A DNA stretch of 64,000 nucleotides, taken from positions 1-64,000 of the forward strand of contig JBOHLV010000224.1 of the NCBI GenBank assembly GCA_050729815.1, in the 5' to 3' direction. This document shows, one piece after another, positions 41,565 to 50,228 of this stretch. The notes below the pieces were generated by a model, which did no database searches, was not told the origin of the DNA, and worked only from the letters and a program-made list of their open reading frames with translations. The position numbers and the translations under genes were made by a program. Each line of letters opens with the position of its first letter. Within the stretch, counting starts at the first letter, position 1. Source of the stretch: JAATGI01 sp050729815. Its GTDB lineage: Bacteria > Pseudomonadota > Alphaproteobacteria > ATCC43930 > CGMCC-115725.

Positions 41565-43472
41565 ATGCCAGCCCAGGAGCACCCTCGCTTGTCGTTCGTC
41601 GCCGCCTTGTTTCGTGCCCGGGAATCGCGCCGAGAACGCTCCGGCCCAGAAATCCCCGAAGTCGAGTTAGGAGATTTCAACACCGATCGCCGGATGGTGA
41701 TTCTGTCGATCATGGCCATCGTTGTCGGCATGGCCGGGGCGGGCACCGCCTGGGTCCTTATCCGGTTGATCGCGCTGTTCACCAATATCGCCTACAACCA
41801 AAAATTGGCGGTGGATACCTGGACGATCGTCGGCAACCATCTTGGCTGGTGGGCCGTGCTGGTGCCGATGGTCGGCGGCCTCATCGTCGGCCTGATGGCG
41901 CGCTACGGCTCCGACAAGATCCGCGGCCATGGCATCCCGGAGGCGATGGAGGCGATCCTTATCGGCGGCAGCCGGATCGACGCCAAGGTCGCCATCTTGA
42001 AGCCGCTATCCTCCGCGATCTCGATCGGTACCGGCGGACCGTTCGGCGCCGAAGGCCCAATCATCATGACCGGGGGCGCGCTCGGCTCGCTATTCGCCCA
42101 GTTTTTCAACCTGTCGAGCGCCGAGCGCAAGACCTTGCTGGTGGCGGGCGCCGCCGCCGGCATGAGCGCCACGTTCGATACGCCGCTCGCCGCGATCCTG
42201 ATCGCGGTCGAATTGCTGCTGTTCGAATGGAAGCCGCGCAGCTTCGTACCCGTGGCGATCGCTTCGGCGGTGGCCGCGGCCTGTCGCTTCTGGCTGCTGG
42301 GGCCGGGACCGCTCTTTCCGATGGCACCGAGCCCGCTGCTACCGCCGGTGGGGCTGTTGCTCGCCGCCGCGCTCGGCATCGTCGGCGGCATCGCATCCGG
42401 CCTGCTGACCGGCATGGTCTATAAATGCGAGGATTTCTTCACCCGGTTGCCGATCCACTGGATGTGGTGGCCGATCCTCGGCGGCCTCGTCGTCGGCGTC
42501 GGCGGCATGTTCGCGCCGCACGCGCTCGGTGTCGGCTACGACAACATCGGCGCCATGTTGAGCGGCCACATGACCAGCGGCGCGGACCTGCGCCTTGTGA
42601 TCGTCAAGGCGATCATCTGGTCGGTTGCACTGGGCTCCGGCACCTCGGGCGGCGTGCTGGCACCGCTTCTCATCATGGGCGGCGGCATCGGCGCCCTCTT
42701 CGGTACGGTGGTGCCGGTGGCCGATCCCGGCCTTTGGGCCTTGATCGGCATGGCGGCGATAATGGGGGGCACCATGCGCTCGCCACTGACCGGGATCGTG
42801 TTCGCGCTCGAACTGACCGATAATTTCGGTGCCATCCTGCCGCTGGTGATCGCCTGCACAGTGGCCCATGCCACCACGGTGCTGCTGCTGAAGCGATCGA
42901 TCCTGACGGAAAAGGTCGCGCGGCGCGGCTATCACGTCATGCGCGAATACATCGTCGATCCTTACGAATCCCTGTTCGTGAATAATGTCATGGCGAAGCC
43001 GGTCGATACCCTGCCGGACGACATGAGTGTGCCGGAAGCGATCGCCTTCTTTACCGCCACCGACGCGCCGCATCGGCACAAGAGTTATCCGATCGTCGAT
43101 GGGAACGGGGACCTTGCGGGGCTGGTATCGCGCGTCGATGTGTTGCGGTGGATTCGCGAAGGCTGGAGCGCGGAGCAGAAGCTGCGCGATGTCGTGAAAG
43201 GACGCGATGTCGTCGTCGGGTATGGCGACGAGTTGATTGGGCGGCTGGTCGATCGGATGATCGTCAACAATGTCGGCCGAATTCCCATCCTGCGGCGCGG
43301 CGAAGGGAAAAAAGTCGTCGGATTGGTGGCGCGCCGCGATCTGCTGCGGATTCGCGGCCACCTCAACACGGAAGAAAGCGAGCGCGAGAGGGTGATCAGC
43401 TTTCGTAAGCGCCGCCCAATTGATCGCCTGGCGCCGGCATCGTCCATCTCAAAGCCGCAAGCCTCGCGCTGA
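41565..43472 (+). CDS. ClC-family chloride channel/transporter with two CBS domains
   Basis: A 635-residue membrane protein. A soluble N-terminus (about 45 residues) precedes the ClC helices. The selectivity motifs are present: GHGIPEAMEA (GSGIP equivalent), GTGGPFGAEGPIIMTGG with the gating Glu163, and GSGTSGGVLAPLLIMGG. After the last helix near residue 445, two CBS domains (about 475-605, FVNNVMAKPVDTLPDDMSVP and VNNVGRIPILRRGEG) probably bind adenine nucleotides. It likely moves chloride or fluoride/anion against protons. Control by the divergent MarR protein is inferred from the operator in the shared intergenic region. Confidence 0.9.
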   Translation: MPAQEHPRLSFVAALFRARESRRERSGPEIPEVELGDFNTDRRMVILSIMAIVVGMAGAGTAWVLIRLIALFTNIAYNQKLAVDTWTIVGNHLGWWAVLVPMVGGLIVGLMARYGSDKIRGHGIPEAMEAILIGGSRIDAKVAILKPLSSAISIGTGGPFGAEGPIIMTGGALGSLFAQFFNLSSAERKTLLVAGAAAGMSATFDTPLAAILIAVELLLFEWKPRSFVPVAIASAVAAACRFWLLGPGPLFPMAPSPLLPPVGLLLAAALGIVGGIASGLLTGMVYKCEDFFTRLPIHWMWWPILGGLVVGVGGMFAPHALGVGYDNIGAMLSGHMTSGADLRLVIVKAIIWSVALGSGTSGGVLAPLLIMGGGIGALFGTVVPVADPGLWALIGMAAIMGGTMRSPLTGIVFALELTDNFGAILPLVIACTVAHATTVLLLKRSILTEKVARRGYHVMREYIVDPYESLFVNNVMAKPVDTLPDDMSVPEAIAFFTATDAPHRHKSYPIVDGNGDLAGLVSRVDVLRWIREGWSAEQKLRDVVKGRDVVVGYGDELIGRLVDRMIVNNVGRIPILRRGEGKKVVGLVARRDLLRIRGHLNTEESERERVISFRKRRPIDRLAPASSISKPQASR

Positions 43473-43548
43473 TCTCCCGAGCGTGCCTTCGCGCCTCCTC
43501 CTTGACGGGATTCATCGCTTCGATCAAGGTCGTTGCCGGAACCCGGTG

Positions 43549-44565
43549 ATGAGCGACCAATCGGCCATGCCCCCGTTACTGCCCTCGGCGCCGCTAACGC
43601 CCGCCGGCTTCCAGGTCCGCTTTGTCTCGCCGCATCGTCTCGTCGATCGCGTGACGCCGCAGCGCGATTTGTTCCTGATCGCGCATCTCGGAATCGCGCA
43701 AGTCGATGCCGCCTCGTGGCTTCTGTCGATCGGCGGCTTGGCGGAACGCCCGATCACCCTCGCCTTTGACGATATAAGGCGGCTCCCGAAGCGCGAGATC
43801 GAGGCCTTCCACCATTGCGCGGGCGATCCGAAAAAGCATGACGAGCCGAAACGTCTCGTCGGCAACGTCGTCTGGGGCGGCATCGATCTGGCCGAACTGC
43901 TGGAAACCGTCGGCGTTCGGCCCGAGGCGCGATACCTCTGGGCCTTTGGGCTCGATCGCGGACGCTATGAAGGGCTGGGTGGCGACAATTATCAGAAGGA
44001 CATGCCGATCGCCCGGCTGGCGGAAGGCGATGTCCTGTTAGCCTATGAATGCAACGGCGAGTCCTTGACCGTGGAACATGGCTATCCGCTGCGGCTCGTC
44101 ATTCCCGGCTATTACGGCACCAATGATGTGAAATGGCTGTGCCGGCTGGAACTGGCCGACCGCCGCGCGGGTGGAGTGTTCACGACGACGCTCTACAACG
44201 ATCCCGATGGCGCGACCGGCGCGAGGCGTGCGCTATGGGAGGCGCCGCCCGAATCGCTGATCGTCTCGCCTTCGGCGGATGCACGCCTGTCACGCGAACC
44301 GGTTGAAATCTGGGGATGGGCCTGGGCAGCCCGCGGCGTCGACCGGGTCGAGATCAGTGCCGATGGTGGCGCGACCTGGTCGCAGGCCGCGCTCGAACCG
44401 CGCTCGCAATATTCGTGGCAGCGTTTCAGCCGGGCCTGGACGCCGTCGGCGACCGGCGCCTGCGAGATCGTGGCGCGCGCCACGGATACTCTCGGCAAGG
44501 TGCAGCCGATGAGCCGCGCCCGCAACGCGGTTCACGCCGTCCCGGTCGAGGTCACGTCCGGCTGA
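43549..44565 (+). CDS. Molybdopterin-dependent sulfite-oxidase-family protein
   Basis: A 338-residue protein with the oxidoreductase molybdopterin-binding domain followed by the Mo-cofactor dimerisation (Ig-like) domain. The Cys that ligates molybdenum is Cys90 (AFHHCAGDPKK), with GVWGGI-like NVVWGGIDLAELLETVGV and YECNGESLTVEHGYPLRLVI following as expected. The Arg-rich sulfite site of true sulfite oxidase (CAGNRR) is replaced by CAGDPKK, so the substrate may differ. There is no signal peptide, so it should be cytosolic. The ATG at 43549 follows ggaacccggtg. It overlaps the nitrilase gene by 34 bases at the 3' ends. Confidence 0.82.
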   Translation: MSDQSAMPPLLPSAPLTPAGFQVRFVSPHRLVDRVTPQRDLFLIAHLGIAQVDAASWLLSIGGLAERPITLAFDDIRRLPKREIEAFHHCAGDPKKHDEPKRLVGNVVWGGIDLAELLETVGVRPEARYLWAFGLDRGRYEGLGGDNYQKDMPIARLAEGDVLLAYECNGESLTVEHGYPLRLVIPGYYGTNDVKWLCRLELADRRAGGVFTTTLYNDPDGATGARRALWEAPPESLIVSPSADARLSREPVEIWGWAWAARGVDRVEISADGGATWSQAALEPRSQYSWQRFSRAWTPSATGACEIVARATDTLGKVQPMSRARNAVHAVPVEVTSG

Positions 44566-45590
44566 GCGCCCGCCGTCGCAGCCCTATCTGCGTCGGAACG
44601 CGCGTCCGCGCGATCGTCTTCGAACTGGATCGGGCGGTTGGCCGAGCGATCGATACTGAGCTTGAAAATATCGAAACGGTTGTAACCGCCGACGACATCG
44701 TGAAAGCGCTTCGGCTCGACGCAACGGCGCAGATCGATCTCGGCATAGACGATCCCCTCGGCGCCCGATTGCACCTCGCCGATCACCGATCCCGTGGGAT
44801 CGATCACCATCGAAACCGCCTTCGGACTGGCGTCGAGAACCGCGAGCGCGGCCGGCCCCAGCGACGCCATCGCCGCCCGCATCGAGCCATCGTAATGGGC
44901 GGAGGCCACGATATTGAAGGCCTTGGCCTCAAAGCTGTGGGCGCCGGCGCGGATCCGGATCGCCTGTTCGAGATCGTATTTGTCGTGATTGTCCGCCGGC
45001 CGCGTCGGCCACACCGGCGGATAGGTCGAGATGTGAACCTGCTCGCCCTGCGCCATCAAGGCATAGCGCGCCAAGGGATTGGTGTTCTCGCCACAGATCA
45101 ACACGCCGATCCGGCCGATCGCGGTCTCGCTCACCCGCAATCCGCCGCCGTCGCCATTGGCCCAGACCAGCTTCTCATAGAAGGTCGGGACCAGCTTGCG
45201 GTGGTGGTTCAATATGCCGCCGTCGGGGCCGATCAGGATATTTGCGTTCCACAGGCAACCGACGCTTGCCGTCGTCCCTTCGGTGAACCCCAGCGACACG
45301 AAAATATCGTGCCGGCGGGCGGCGTCGCGAACCCGCGCCAACTCGGCGCCGTCGACCAGGATCGCCGACGCCGCCAACGCCTTGAAGAGGTCGTGGGTAT
45401 AGATCGGCGCGACGATTCCGGCCCAGACCGGGAAACCGGGCACGAAGCTTTCGGGAAATGCCACGAGGCGCGCGCCGCCCGCCGCCGCCTCGGCGACGAT
45501 ATCGCACGCCTTGGCGATGGTCCGGTCGGTGTCATGGAAGATCGGCGCGACATGGGCTGCGGCGGCCTTGAACCGGGGATAATCGATCAT
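44532..45590 (-). CDS. Nitrilase-family carbon-nitrogen hydrolase
   Basis: A 352-residue enzyme of the true nitrilase branch. The triad is Glu47 (VAFPESFVPGFP), Lys132 (NHHRKLVPTFYEKLVWANGD) and Cys166 (VLICGENTNPLARYAL). CGENTNP is characteristic of aliphatic/aryl nitrilases and of cyanide-degrading relatives, which hydrolyse R-CN to acid and ammonia. The C-terminal extension past residue 300 is typical of spiral-forming nitrilases. The ATG has cgaaggacgttccg upstream. It is divergent from the GntR regulator, which is the probable controller. Confidence 0.88.
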   Translation of the reverse strand: MIDYPRFKAAAAHVAPIFHDTDRTIAKACDIVAEAAAGGARLVAFPESFVPGFPVWAGIVAPIYTHDLFKALAASAILVDGAELARVRDAARRHDIFVSLGFTEGTTASVGCLWNANILIGPDGGILNHHRKLVPTFYEKLVWANGDGGGLRVSETAIGRIGVLICGENTNPLARYALMAQGEQVHISTYPPVWPTRPADNHDKYDLEQAIRIRAGAHSFEAKAFNIVASAHYDGSMRAAMASLGPAALAVLDASPKAVSMVIDPTGSVIGEVQSGAEGIVYAEIDLRRCVEPKRFHDVVGGYNRFDIFKLSIDRSANRPIQFEDDRADARSDADRAATAGAQPDVTSTGTA

Positions 45591-45698
45591 CGGAACGTCC
45601 TTCGTTCAAAATCAGGGCCTATCCTTCTTCCTCCCGGCCGACGAGTGCAATCACCGCCCGTTCCGCATCTCCGCCGTCGTGCGGGAAATCCGCCAAAA

Positions 45699-45733
45699 GA
45701 TAGCATCTTTACTATCGTTTGATCTTTTGATAG
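45699..45733. promoter_or_regulatory. GATAG/CTATC half-site cluster, likely GntR operator
   Basis: Three half-sites, GATAG (45699-45703), CTATC (45712-45716) and GATAG (45729-45733), form overlapping inverted pairs. They sit just upstream of the regulator gene and 109-143 bases from the divergent nitrilase start. Confidence 0.5.
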
Positions 45734-45742
45734 GGTCGCGCC

Positions 45743-46516
45743 ATGACCGTGCATCCGTTATTCCAAGGTCAGGATTCGGCGCGCCGCATCGGGCCGGCCG
45801 GCCGCGCCGCGACCCTGTCGGCACAGATCGTCGCCGAAGTGCGCGAGGCGCTTAACGAAAAGCGGCTGAAACCCGGTGATTTTCTCGGCGCCGAAAAGGA
45901 GATCGCGAAGCGTCTCGGGGTCAGCCGCATCGTCGCGCGCGACGCGCTCCGCACGCTCGAGGCGCTCGGCGTAGTGGAGATCAAGGTCGGATCGGGTGGC
46001 GGCGCCCGGGTCGCCCGCGGTAATCCGCGCCTCTTCGCCGACGCCCTCGCGGTGCAACTCGATCTTGCCGGCGTGACGGTCAAGGAAATCATGGATGCGC
46101 AGCGCGCGGTCGAATGTCTCGCGGCGGAACTGGCCGCCGAGAACGCCAGTGACGCCGATCAGGCCAGGCTGCGGCGGGTTCTGGAGGAAGGCGAAATCGT
46201 GATCGGCGACCACGATGCCTACACCCGCACCTGTAACAAGTTCCATCTCGCCGTCGCCGAGGCATCCCATAATCGCGTCCTTCTGGTACAGCTCATGTCG
46301 CTTCAGCATATTTCCTGGCCGAAGCACAATGTCACGCTGACGCGCGCGGTGGCGCTCCACATCCAGGCCGCGCATCGCGAGCTCGTGGATTTGATCGAGG
46401 CACGAGACGCCGCGGCCGCGCGGCGTCTCATGGATGATCACGTCAAGATGATTCGCGCCCGCCGCGTTGCCGAACGCCGCGAGCCGACGCCCATACCCAG
46501 ACTCATCGAAAAATAG
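45743..46516 (+). CDS. GntR-family regulator, FadR/FCD subfamily
   Basis: A 257-residue regulator. The winged helix (about residues 22-90) includes LKPGDFLGAEKEIAKRLGVS, RIVARDALRTLEALGVVEIK and GSGGGARVA, the standard GntR wing. The C-terminal FCD domain (from about residue 105) has DAQRAVECLAAELAAE, HLAVAEASHNRVL and a final HRELVDLIEARDAAAARRLM helix with metal-binding His residues. Ligands of this class are usually small carboxylates. It is transcribed with the binding protein gene 12 bases downstream and away from the nitrilase. Confidence 0.88.
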   Translation: MTVHPLFQGQDSARRIGPAGRAATLSAQIVAEVREALNEKRLKPGDFLGAEKEIAKRLGVSRIVARDALRTLEALGVVEIKVGSGGGARVARGNPRLFADALAVQLDLAGVTVKEIMDAQRAVECLAAELAAENASDADQARLRRVLEEGEIVIGDHDAYTRTCNKFHLAVAEASHNRVLLVQLMSLQHISWPKHNVTLTRAVALHIQAAHRELVDLIEARDAAAARRLMDDHVKMIRARRVAERREPTPIPRLIEK

Positions 46517-46528
46517 GAGGACCATGTC

Positions 46529-47419
46529 ATGAGCAAATTCATCGTCGCGCCGCATTTCCGGCTGCATGAATGGGTCGCGGAGGAAAAGGGCTATTTCCGC
46601 GCCGAAGGGCTCGATTACGAGTTCCGCGAGGTGGTGCCGCAGCGGGAAGGCAAATCGAAGCACGATCTCGGCGACAAGGTCGGCGCGTTTCAGACCTTCG
46701 AGGCGGGCCGCACCTGCGATGTCAGCGCCGCCTGCCACTGGACCGTCAATGTCGCGGCGTCGAACGGCCACGGCAAGCTCTATGCCGATGCTTATTCGAT
46801 CTCGACCGCCGGCATCTTCGTGCCGCCCGGTTCGCCGGTCAAGGACCCGGCCGGTCTCGCCGGCGTGCCGATCTCGGTCGGCTATCAATCGGGCAGCCAT
46901 TACTCGACCATCCAGGCTTTGGAGCAATACATGCCCTTGGCCGACATCAAGCTCAATTTCGCCGATGGCCTTCTTTTCTCCCGGATGGAGCGGCTGATCG
47001 ACGGCACCGCGCCGGCGGTCGCGCTGTTCAGCGGCCCCTATTATCTCGCCGAGCAATTGGGCTTCCGTAAGATCATCGACACCACCTTCATGATGGCCTC
47101 GATGATTACCGGCGCGCCCGACCCCGAGGATGTGCGGAAATATTTCCGCGCGCTGCGCCGCACCCAACGCGACATCGATCTGCGGTCAGAGCTCTACACG
47201 CATTATTACCGGAATGAGTTCCCGGCCCGCTTCCACGACGTCATGGATACGCGGCGCTGGGGCCCGGGCGAGCGCATCGTGTTCGAGCCCTATACCAAGG
47301 AAGTGTTCGAGGAATCCTTCGAATGGATCGCCGAGCGCGGCATCTTCCCCGAAGGCGGCATGGGCTCGGGCAGCTACGAGCAATCGGTCCTTACCCTCTC
47401 GGCGGCGCCGGCGGAATGA
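46529..47419 (+). CDS. NMT1/THI5-like substrate-binding-fold protein without signal peptide
   Basis: A 296-residue protein of the type II periplasmic-binding fold. It has VAPHFRLHEWVAEEKGYFRA at the start, GLDYEFREV, an ISVGYQSGSHYSTIQALEQY segment and a C-terminal GERIVFEPYTKEVFEESFEW helix region, as in SsuA/NitT/THI5-like proteins. It begins MSKFIVAPHF with no signal peptide or lipobox, and no ABC permease or ATPase gene is nearby. It may be a cytosolic sensor or an enzyme of the fold rather than a transporter part. The ATG follows aggaggaccatgtc. It is probably co-transcribed with the GntR gene. Confidence 0.68.
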   Translation: MSKFIVAPHFRLHEWVAEEKGYFRAEGLDYEFREVVPQREGKSKHDLGDKVGAFQTFEAGRTCDVSAACHWTVNVAASNGHGKLYADAYSISTAGIFVPPGSPVKDPAGLAGVPISVGYQSGSHYSTIQALEQYMPLADIKLNFADGLLFSRMERLIDGTAPAVALFSGPYYLAEQLGFRKIIDTTFMMASMITGAPDPEDVRKYFRALRRTQRDIDLRSELYTHYYRNEFPARFHDVMDTRRWGPGERIVFEPYTKEVFEESFEWIAERGIFPEGGMGSGSYEQSVLTLSAAPAE

Positions 47420-47431
47420 CCGCCTGAACCG

Positions 47432-47899
47432 CTATCGCGCAGGGTCCGGTCGAGGCCGGATCCGGCGCGGTCTGATCTCGCCCTTTTGGGCCGCGATGCC
47501 CAGTTCCAGGCTGTCGGCAATCCGGTGCGCGCGATCGAGAAAGAATGCCGCGGCCGCCGCCGGACATACGTCGTTGGCCGTCTCGGCGAAGATCTCGAGC
47601 CAGCGGTCGAAATGGGGCGTATCGACGGGCAATGGCAGGTGAGCCACCATCGGTTGACCATGATAACGGCCGCTCATCAGGGCGACCGAAGACCAGAACG
47701 CACAAAGGCGCGTGAGGTGGCCTTCCCAGTCATGCACTTTGCTCTCGAAAATAGGCCCGATAAGCGGATCAAGACGGGCGCGGCCATAGAAGGCCCGCAC
47801 CAGTCGTTCGATCATCGGCTCGTCGATGCCCGTGCGCGCGACGATGTCCTCGACAAGCAAATTGCGCCTTGCGGCGCCGGCTTCGGCGTTGATGCTCAT
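47432..47899 (-). CDS. Group III truncated haemoglobin
   Basis: A 155-residue haem protein of the 2-on-2 globin family, group III. The start MIERLVRAFYGRARLDPLIG contains the B-helix FY pair, FWSSVALMSGRYHGQPMVAH follows, and the terminal HFDRWLEIFAETA segment is the family signature. His87 (MVAHLPLPVD) is the candidate proximal haem ligand. Members scavenge or convert nitric oxide or peroxynitrite. It lies downstream of an NsrR-type gene on the same strand, 130 bases apart, with the palindrome at 47978 before it. The C-terminal tail (PRRIRPRPDPAR) is basic and species-specific. Confidence 0.88.
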   Translation of the reverse strand: MSINAEAGAARRNLLVEDIVARTGIDEPMIERLVRAFYGRARLDPLIGPIFESKVHDWEGHLTRLCAFWSSVALMSGRYHGQPMVAHLPLPVDTPHFDRWLEIFAETANDVCPAAAAAFFLDRAHRIADSLELGIAAQKGEIRPRRIRPRPDPAR

Positions 47900-47977
47900 T
47901 ACGTTCCCTTGAAACCAGGCCGGCGTTGCCCAGGCCGGCGGTGCATCGTGTACCTCTTTCGCAAACGGGCGATGACA

Positions 47978-47989
47978 AACATATATGTT
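47978..47989. promoter_or_regulatory. Perfect palindrome upstream of the truncated haemoglobin gene
   Basis: AACATATATGTT is an exact inverted repeat about 80 bases before the globin start codon on the minus strand. It resembles the AAnATGCATTT-type NsrR half-site (8 of 11 positions) and shares AACATnnAT with the site upstream of nsrR. Confidence 0.5.
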
Positions 47990-48028
47990 ATATCGCTCTT
48001 TCTAGGTCAAGGCTCGTCGGTCGGGCAA

Positions 48029-48505
48029 TCATCGTGCCGCGCGCGGCGATGGCGCCTTCGATGCCGGCCCAGGCCGATTGAATTGAAGCAGCTTCATCAG
48101 CGACTTGCGAGGTTCAAGCAGGTCGTCAAGCGTGTATTGATCGAGCACCGCGAGAAAAGCCTTGGTCGCTTCTCGGAGCGCTTTCCGCAGGATGCAAACT
48201 TGCTGAATCGGGCAATAGTCGCTCTCATCGAGGCAGCCGACGACATCCAGCTCCTCTTCCGCGTCCCGAACAACCGAACCGATGTTGATCTGGCTCGGCT
48301 TTTTCAGCAATCGAAAGCCGCCATTCTTGCCACGAACCGTCTCCAAATAGCCCTTCCGGCCGAGCTCATGGACCACCTTTACCAGATGGTTTCTTGAGAT
48401 CCCGAAATGCCGCGCGACCTCATCAATGGTGGACAGCGCGTCCCCCCGGGTTCCGGAAAACATCAGGACGCGAAGGCAATAATCGGTGAAGAGGGTGAGG
48501 CGCAT
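48029..48505 (-). CDS. nsrR: NsrR-like Rrf2-family nitric-oxide-responsive repressor
   Basis: A 158-residue Rrf2 protein. The winged helix starts MRLTLFTDYCLRVLMF, as in NsrR. The cluster cysteines are 91, 98 and 104 (CLDESDYCPIQQVC), and Asp8 matches the fourth ligand reported for NsrR in Streptomyces. The Fe-S cluster would be destroyed by NO, releasing target promoters. The ATG at 48505 is chosen over the in-frame ATG at 48529 because residues before it do not fit the family. The adjacent truncated haemoglobin is the obvious target. IscR-type assignment is unlikely, as the CX6CX5C spacing and MRLT start favour NsrR. Confidence 0.82.
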   Translation of the reverse strand: MRLTLFTDYCLRVLMFSGTRGDALSTIDEVARHFGISRNHLVKVVHELGRKGYLETVRGKNGGFRLLKKPSQINIGSVVRDAEEELDVVGCLDESDYCPIQQVCILRKALREATKAFLAVLDQYTLDDLLEPRKSLMKLLQFNRPGPASKAPSPRAAR

Positions 48506-48553
48506 CGGTAATCTCCAGACACCGCGCAAATTGGCGATCGTGTCATGGATATT

Positions 48554-48564
48554 AAATCAATGTT
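48554..48564 (-). promoter_or_regulatory. Putative NsrR half-site upstream of nsrR
   Basis: On the minus strand AACATTGATTT matches the published AAnATGCATTT half-site at 9 of 11 positions (n counted as a match). It lies about 50 bases before the nsrR start, suggesting autoregulation. Confidence 0.4.
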
Positions 48565-48728
48565 TTGTTTCGGCAAGCCGGCGGGCGCGCGAGGTCGGGA
48601 GAGGTCTACCTGGAACACGATTCTCGGATTGTGATTCCGGATCGGCTGGCGCTAACTATTTGACTGTCGCGCTTGCGTCGGCGCGGACGAAGAGGTGAGG
48701 CGCGGACAAAGATGAAGGAGCGCGAACC

Positions 48729-50228
48729 ATGGCTTTGAGCGACACGATCGAACGCGGCACGGCGGCCTTGATAAAGCGGGGAATGCTGATCGACGGCGCC
48801 TGGGTCGAGAGCGCCTCGGGCCAGATCATCACCGTCGAGAATCCGGCGAAGCGTCGGCCGATCGCCGAGGTACCGCGCGGCAACGCCGAGGATGTGAAGC
48901 GCGCGGTAGAAGCCGCGGCGCGCGCCTTTCCGGCCTGGTCGAAGACTCCGGCGCGTGAGCGCGGCCGCCTGTTCCTCAAGATCGCCGAGGCGTTCGAGGC
49001 GCGGATCGAGGAGGTGGCGCGGCTCTTGGCGCTCGAGAACGGCAACGCGCTCCGCACCCAGGCCCGGCCCGAGGCCAAGAACACCGCCGACATCCTGCGC
49101 TATTTCGGCGGCCTCGGCGGCGAATTAAAGGGCGAGACGATCCCCTTCGGCGAGCAGGTTTTGAGCTACACCAGGCGCGAGCCTTTGGGCGTCGTCGGTG
49201 CCATCATTCCCTGGAACGCGCCGATTCTCCTCGGTGCCTTGAAGATCGCGCCCGCGCTCGTCGCCGGCAACACCCTCGTCATGAAGGCGGCGGAGGATGC
49301 GCCCTTGGCGGTGCTGCTGATGGCGGAGATCTGCCAGGAATTTCTCCCCAAGGGCGTGCTCAATGTCCTGACCGGCTTCGGCCCCGAATGCGGCGCGCCG
49401 CTCGCGAACCACCCCTTGGTGCGCAAGCTCAGCTTCACCGGCTCGACCGCGGTCGGCAAATCGGTGATGCACGCCGCTGCCGACCGCATCGTCCCGGTGT
49501 CGCTGGAATTGGGCGGCAAGAGCCCTGCCATCGTCTATCCCGATTGCGATGAGGATTGGGTGGTCGACGGCATCATCGCCGCGATGCGCTTCACCCGCCA
49601 GAGCCAGTCCTGCACCGCCGGATCGCGCATGTTCCTCCACGCCGACATTTTCGACAGCTTCCTCGCGAAGCTCAAGGCGAAGGCCGAAGCCTTGAAGATC
49701 GGCGATCCCTTGGACGAGGCGACCGATGTCGGCTCGATTATCAACAACAAGCAATTCGCCAAGGTGTGCGGCTATCTCGAGGACGGACTGAAGCGCAAGG
49801 AGGCGAAGCTGGTGTTCGGAGGCATGCCGCCGAAAGAAGGGCCGCTTAGCCAGGGCTATTTCGCGATTCCGACCGTGTTTGCCGAACCGTCCAACGATTG
49901 GCGCCTCGCGCGAGAGGAGATCTTCGGCCCCGTCCTGGTCGCGATCCCTTGGCGCGAGGAGGAGGACGCGATCCGCATGGCGAATGACAGCCATTACGGA
50001 TTGGCGGCCTACGTCTGGACCCATGAGATTGGTCGCGGTTTGCGCGCCGCGCACGCCATCCAGTCGGGCTGGGTCCAGGTAAATCAGGGCCTGGGTCAAC
50101 TCCCCGGCCATTCCTATGGCGGCTATAAGGAGAGCGGCATCGGGCGGGAGTTCTCGCTGGAAGGGATGCTCGACAGCTATACGCAGCGCAAGAACGTCAC
50201 GGTAAATCTAAATACGCCAGTGCGTTGA
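48729..50228 (+). CDS. NAD(P)-dependent aldehyde dehydrogenase
   Basis: A 499-residue enzyme of the main aldehyde dehydrogenase superfamily. The oxyanion Asn lies in GAIIPWNAPILLGALK (about residues 157-172), the cofactor motif is FTGSTAVGKSV, the general base is Glu260 (LELGGKSP) and the nucleophile is Cys295 (QSQSCTAGSRMF). The C-terminal EEIFGPVLVAIPW segment is standard. Sequence style is close to betaine/phenylacetaldehyde-type enzymes, but the substrate cannot be fixed. The ATG follows gaaggagcgcgaacc. The stop directly abuts that of the phosphotransferase gene on the other strand. Confidence 0.93.
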   Translation: MALSDTIERGTAALIKRGMLIDGAWVESASGQIITVENPAKRRPIAEVPRGNAEDVKRAVEAAARAFPAWSKTPARERGRLFLKIAEAFEARIEEVARLLALENGNALRTQARPEAKNTADILRYFGGLGGELKGETIPFGEQVLSYTRREPLGVVGAIIPWNAPILLGALKIAPALVAGNTLVMKAAEDAPLAVLLMAEICQEFLPKGVLNVLTGFGPECGAPLANHPLVRKLSFTGSTAVGKSVMHAAADRIVPVSLELGGKSPAIVYPDCDEDWVVDGIIAAMRFTRQSQSCTAGSRMFLHADIFDSFLAKLKAKAEALKIGDPLDEATDVGSIINNKQFAKVCGYLEDGLKRKEAKLVFGGMPPKEGPLSQGYFAIPTVFAEPSNDWRLAREEIFGPVLVAIPWREEEDAIRMANDSHYGLAAYVWTHEIGRGLRAAHAIQSGWVQVNQGLGQLPGHSYGGYKESGIGREFSLEGMLDSYTQRKNVTVNLNTPVR

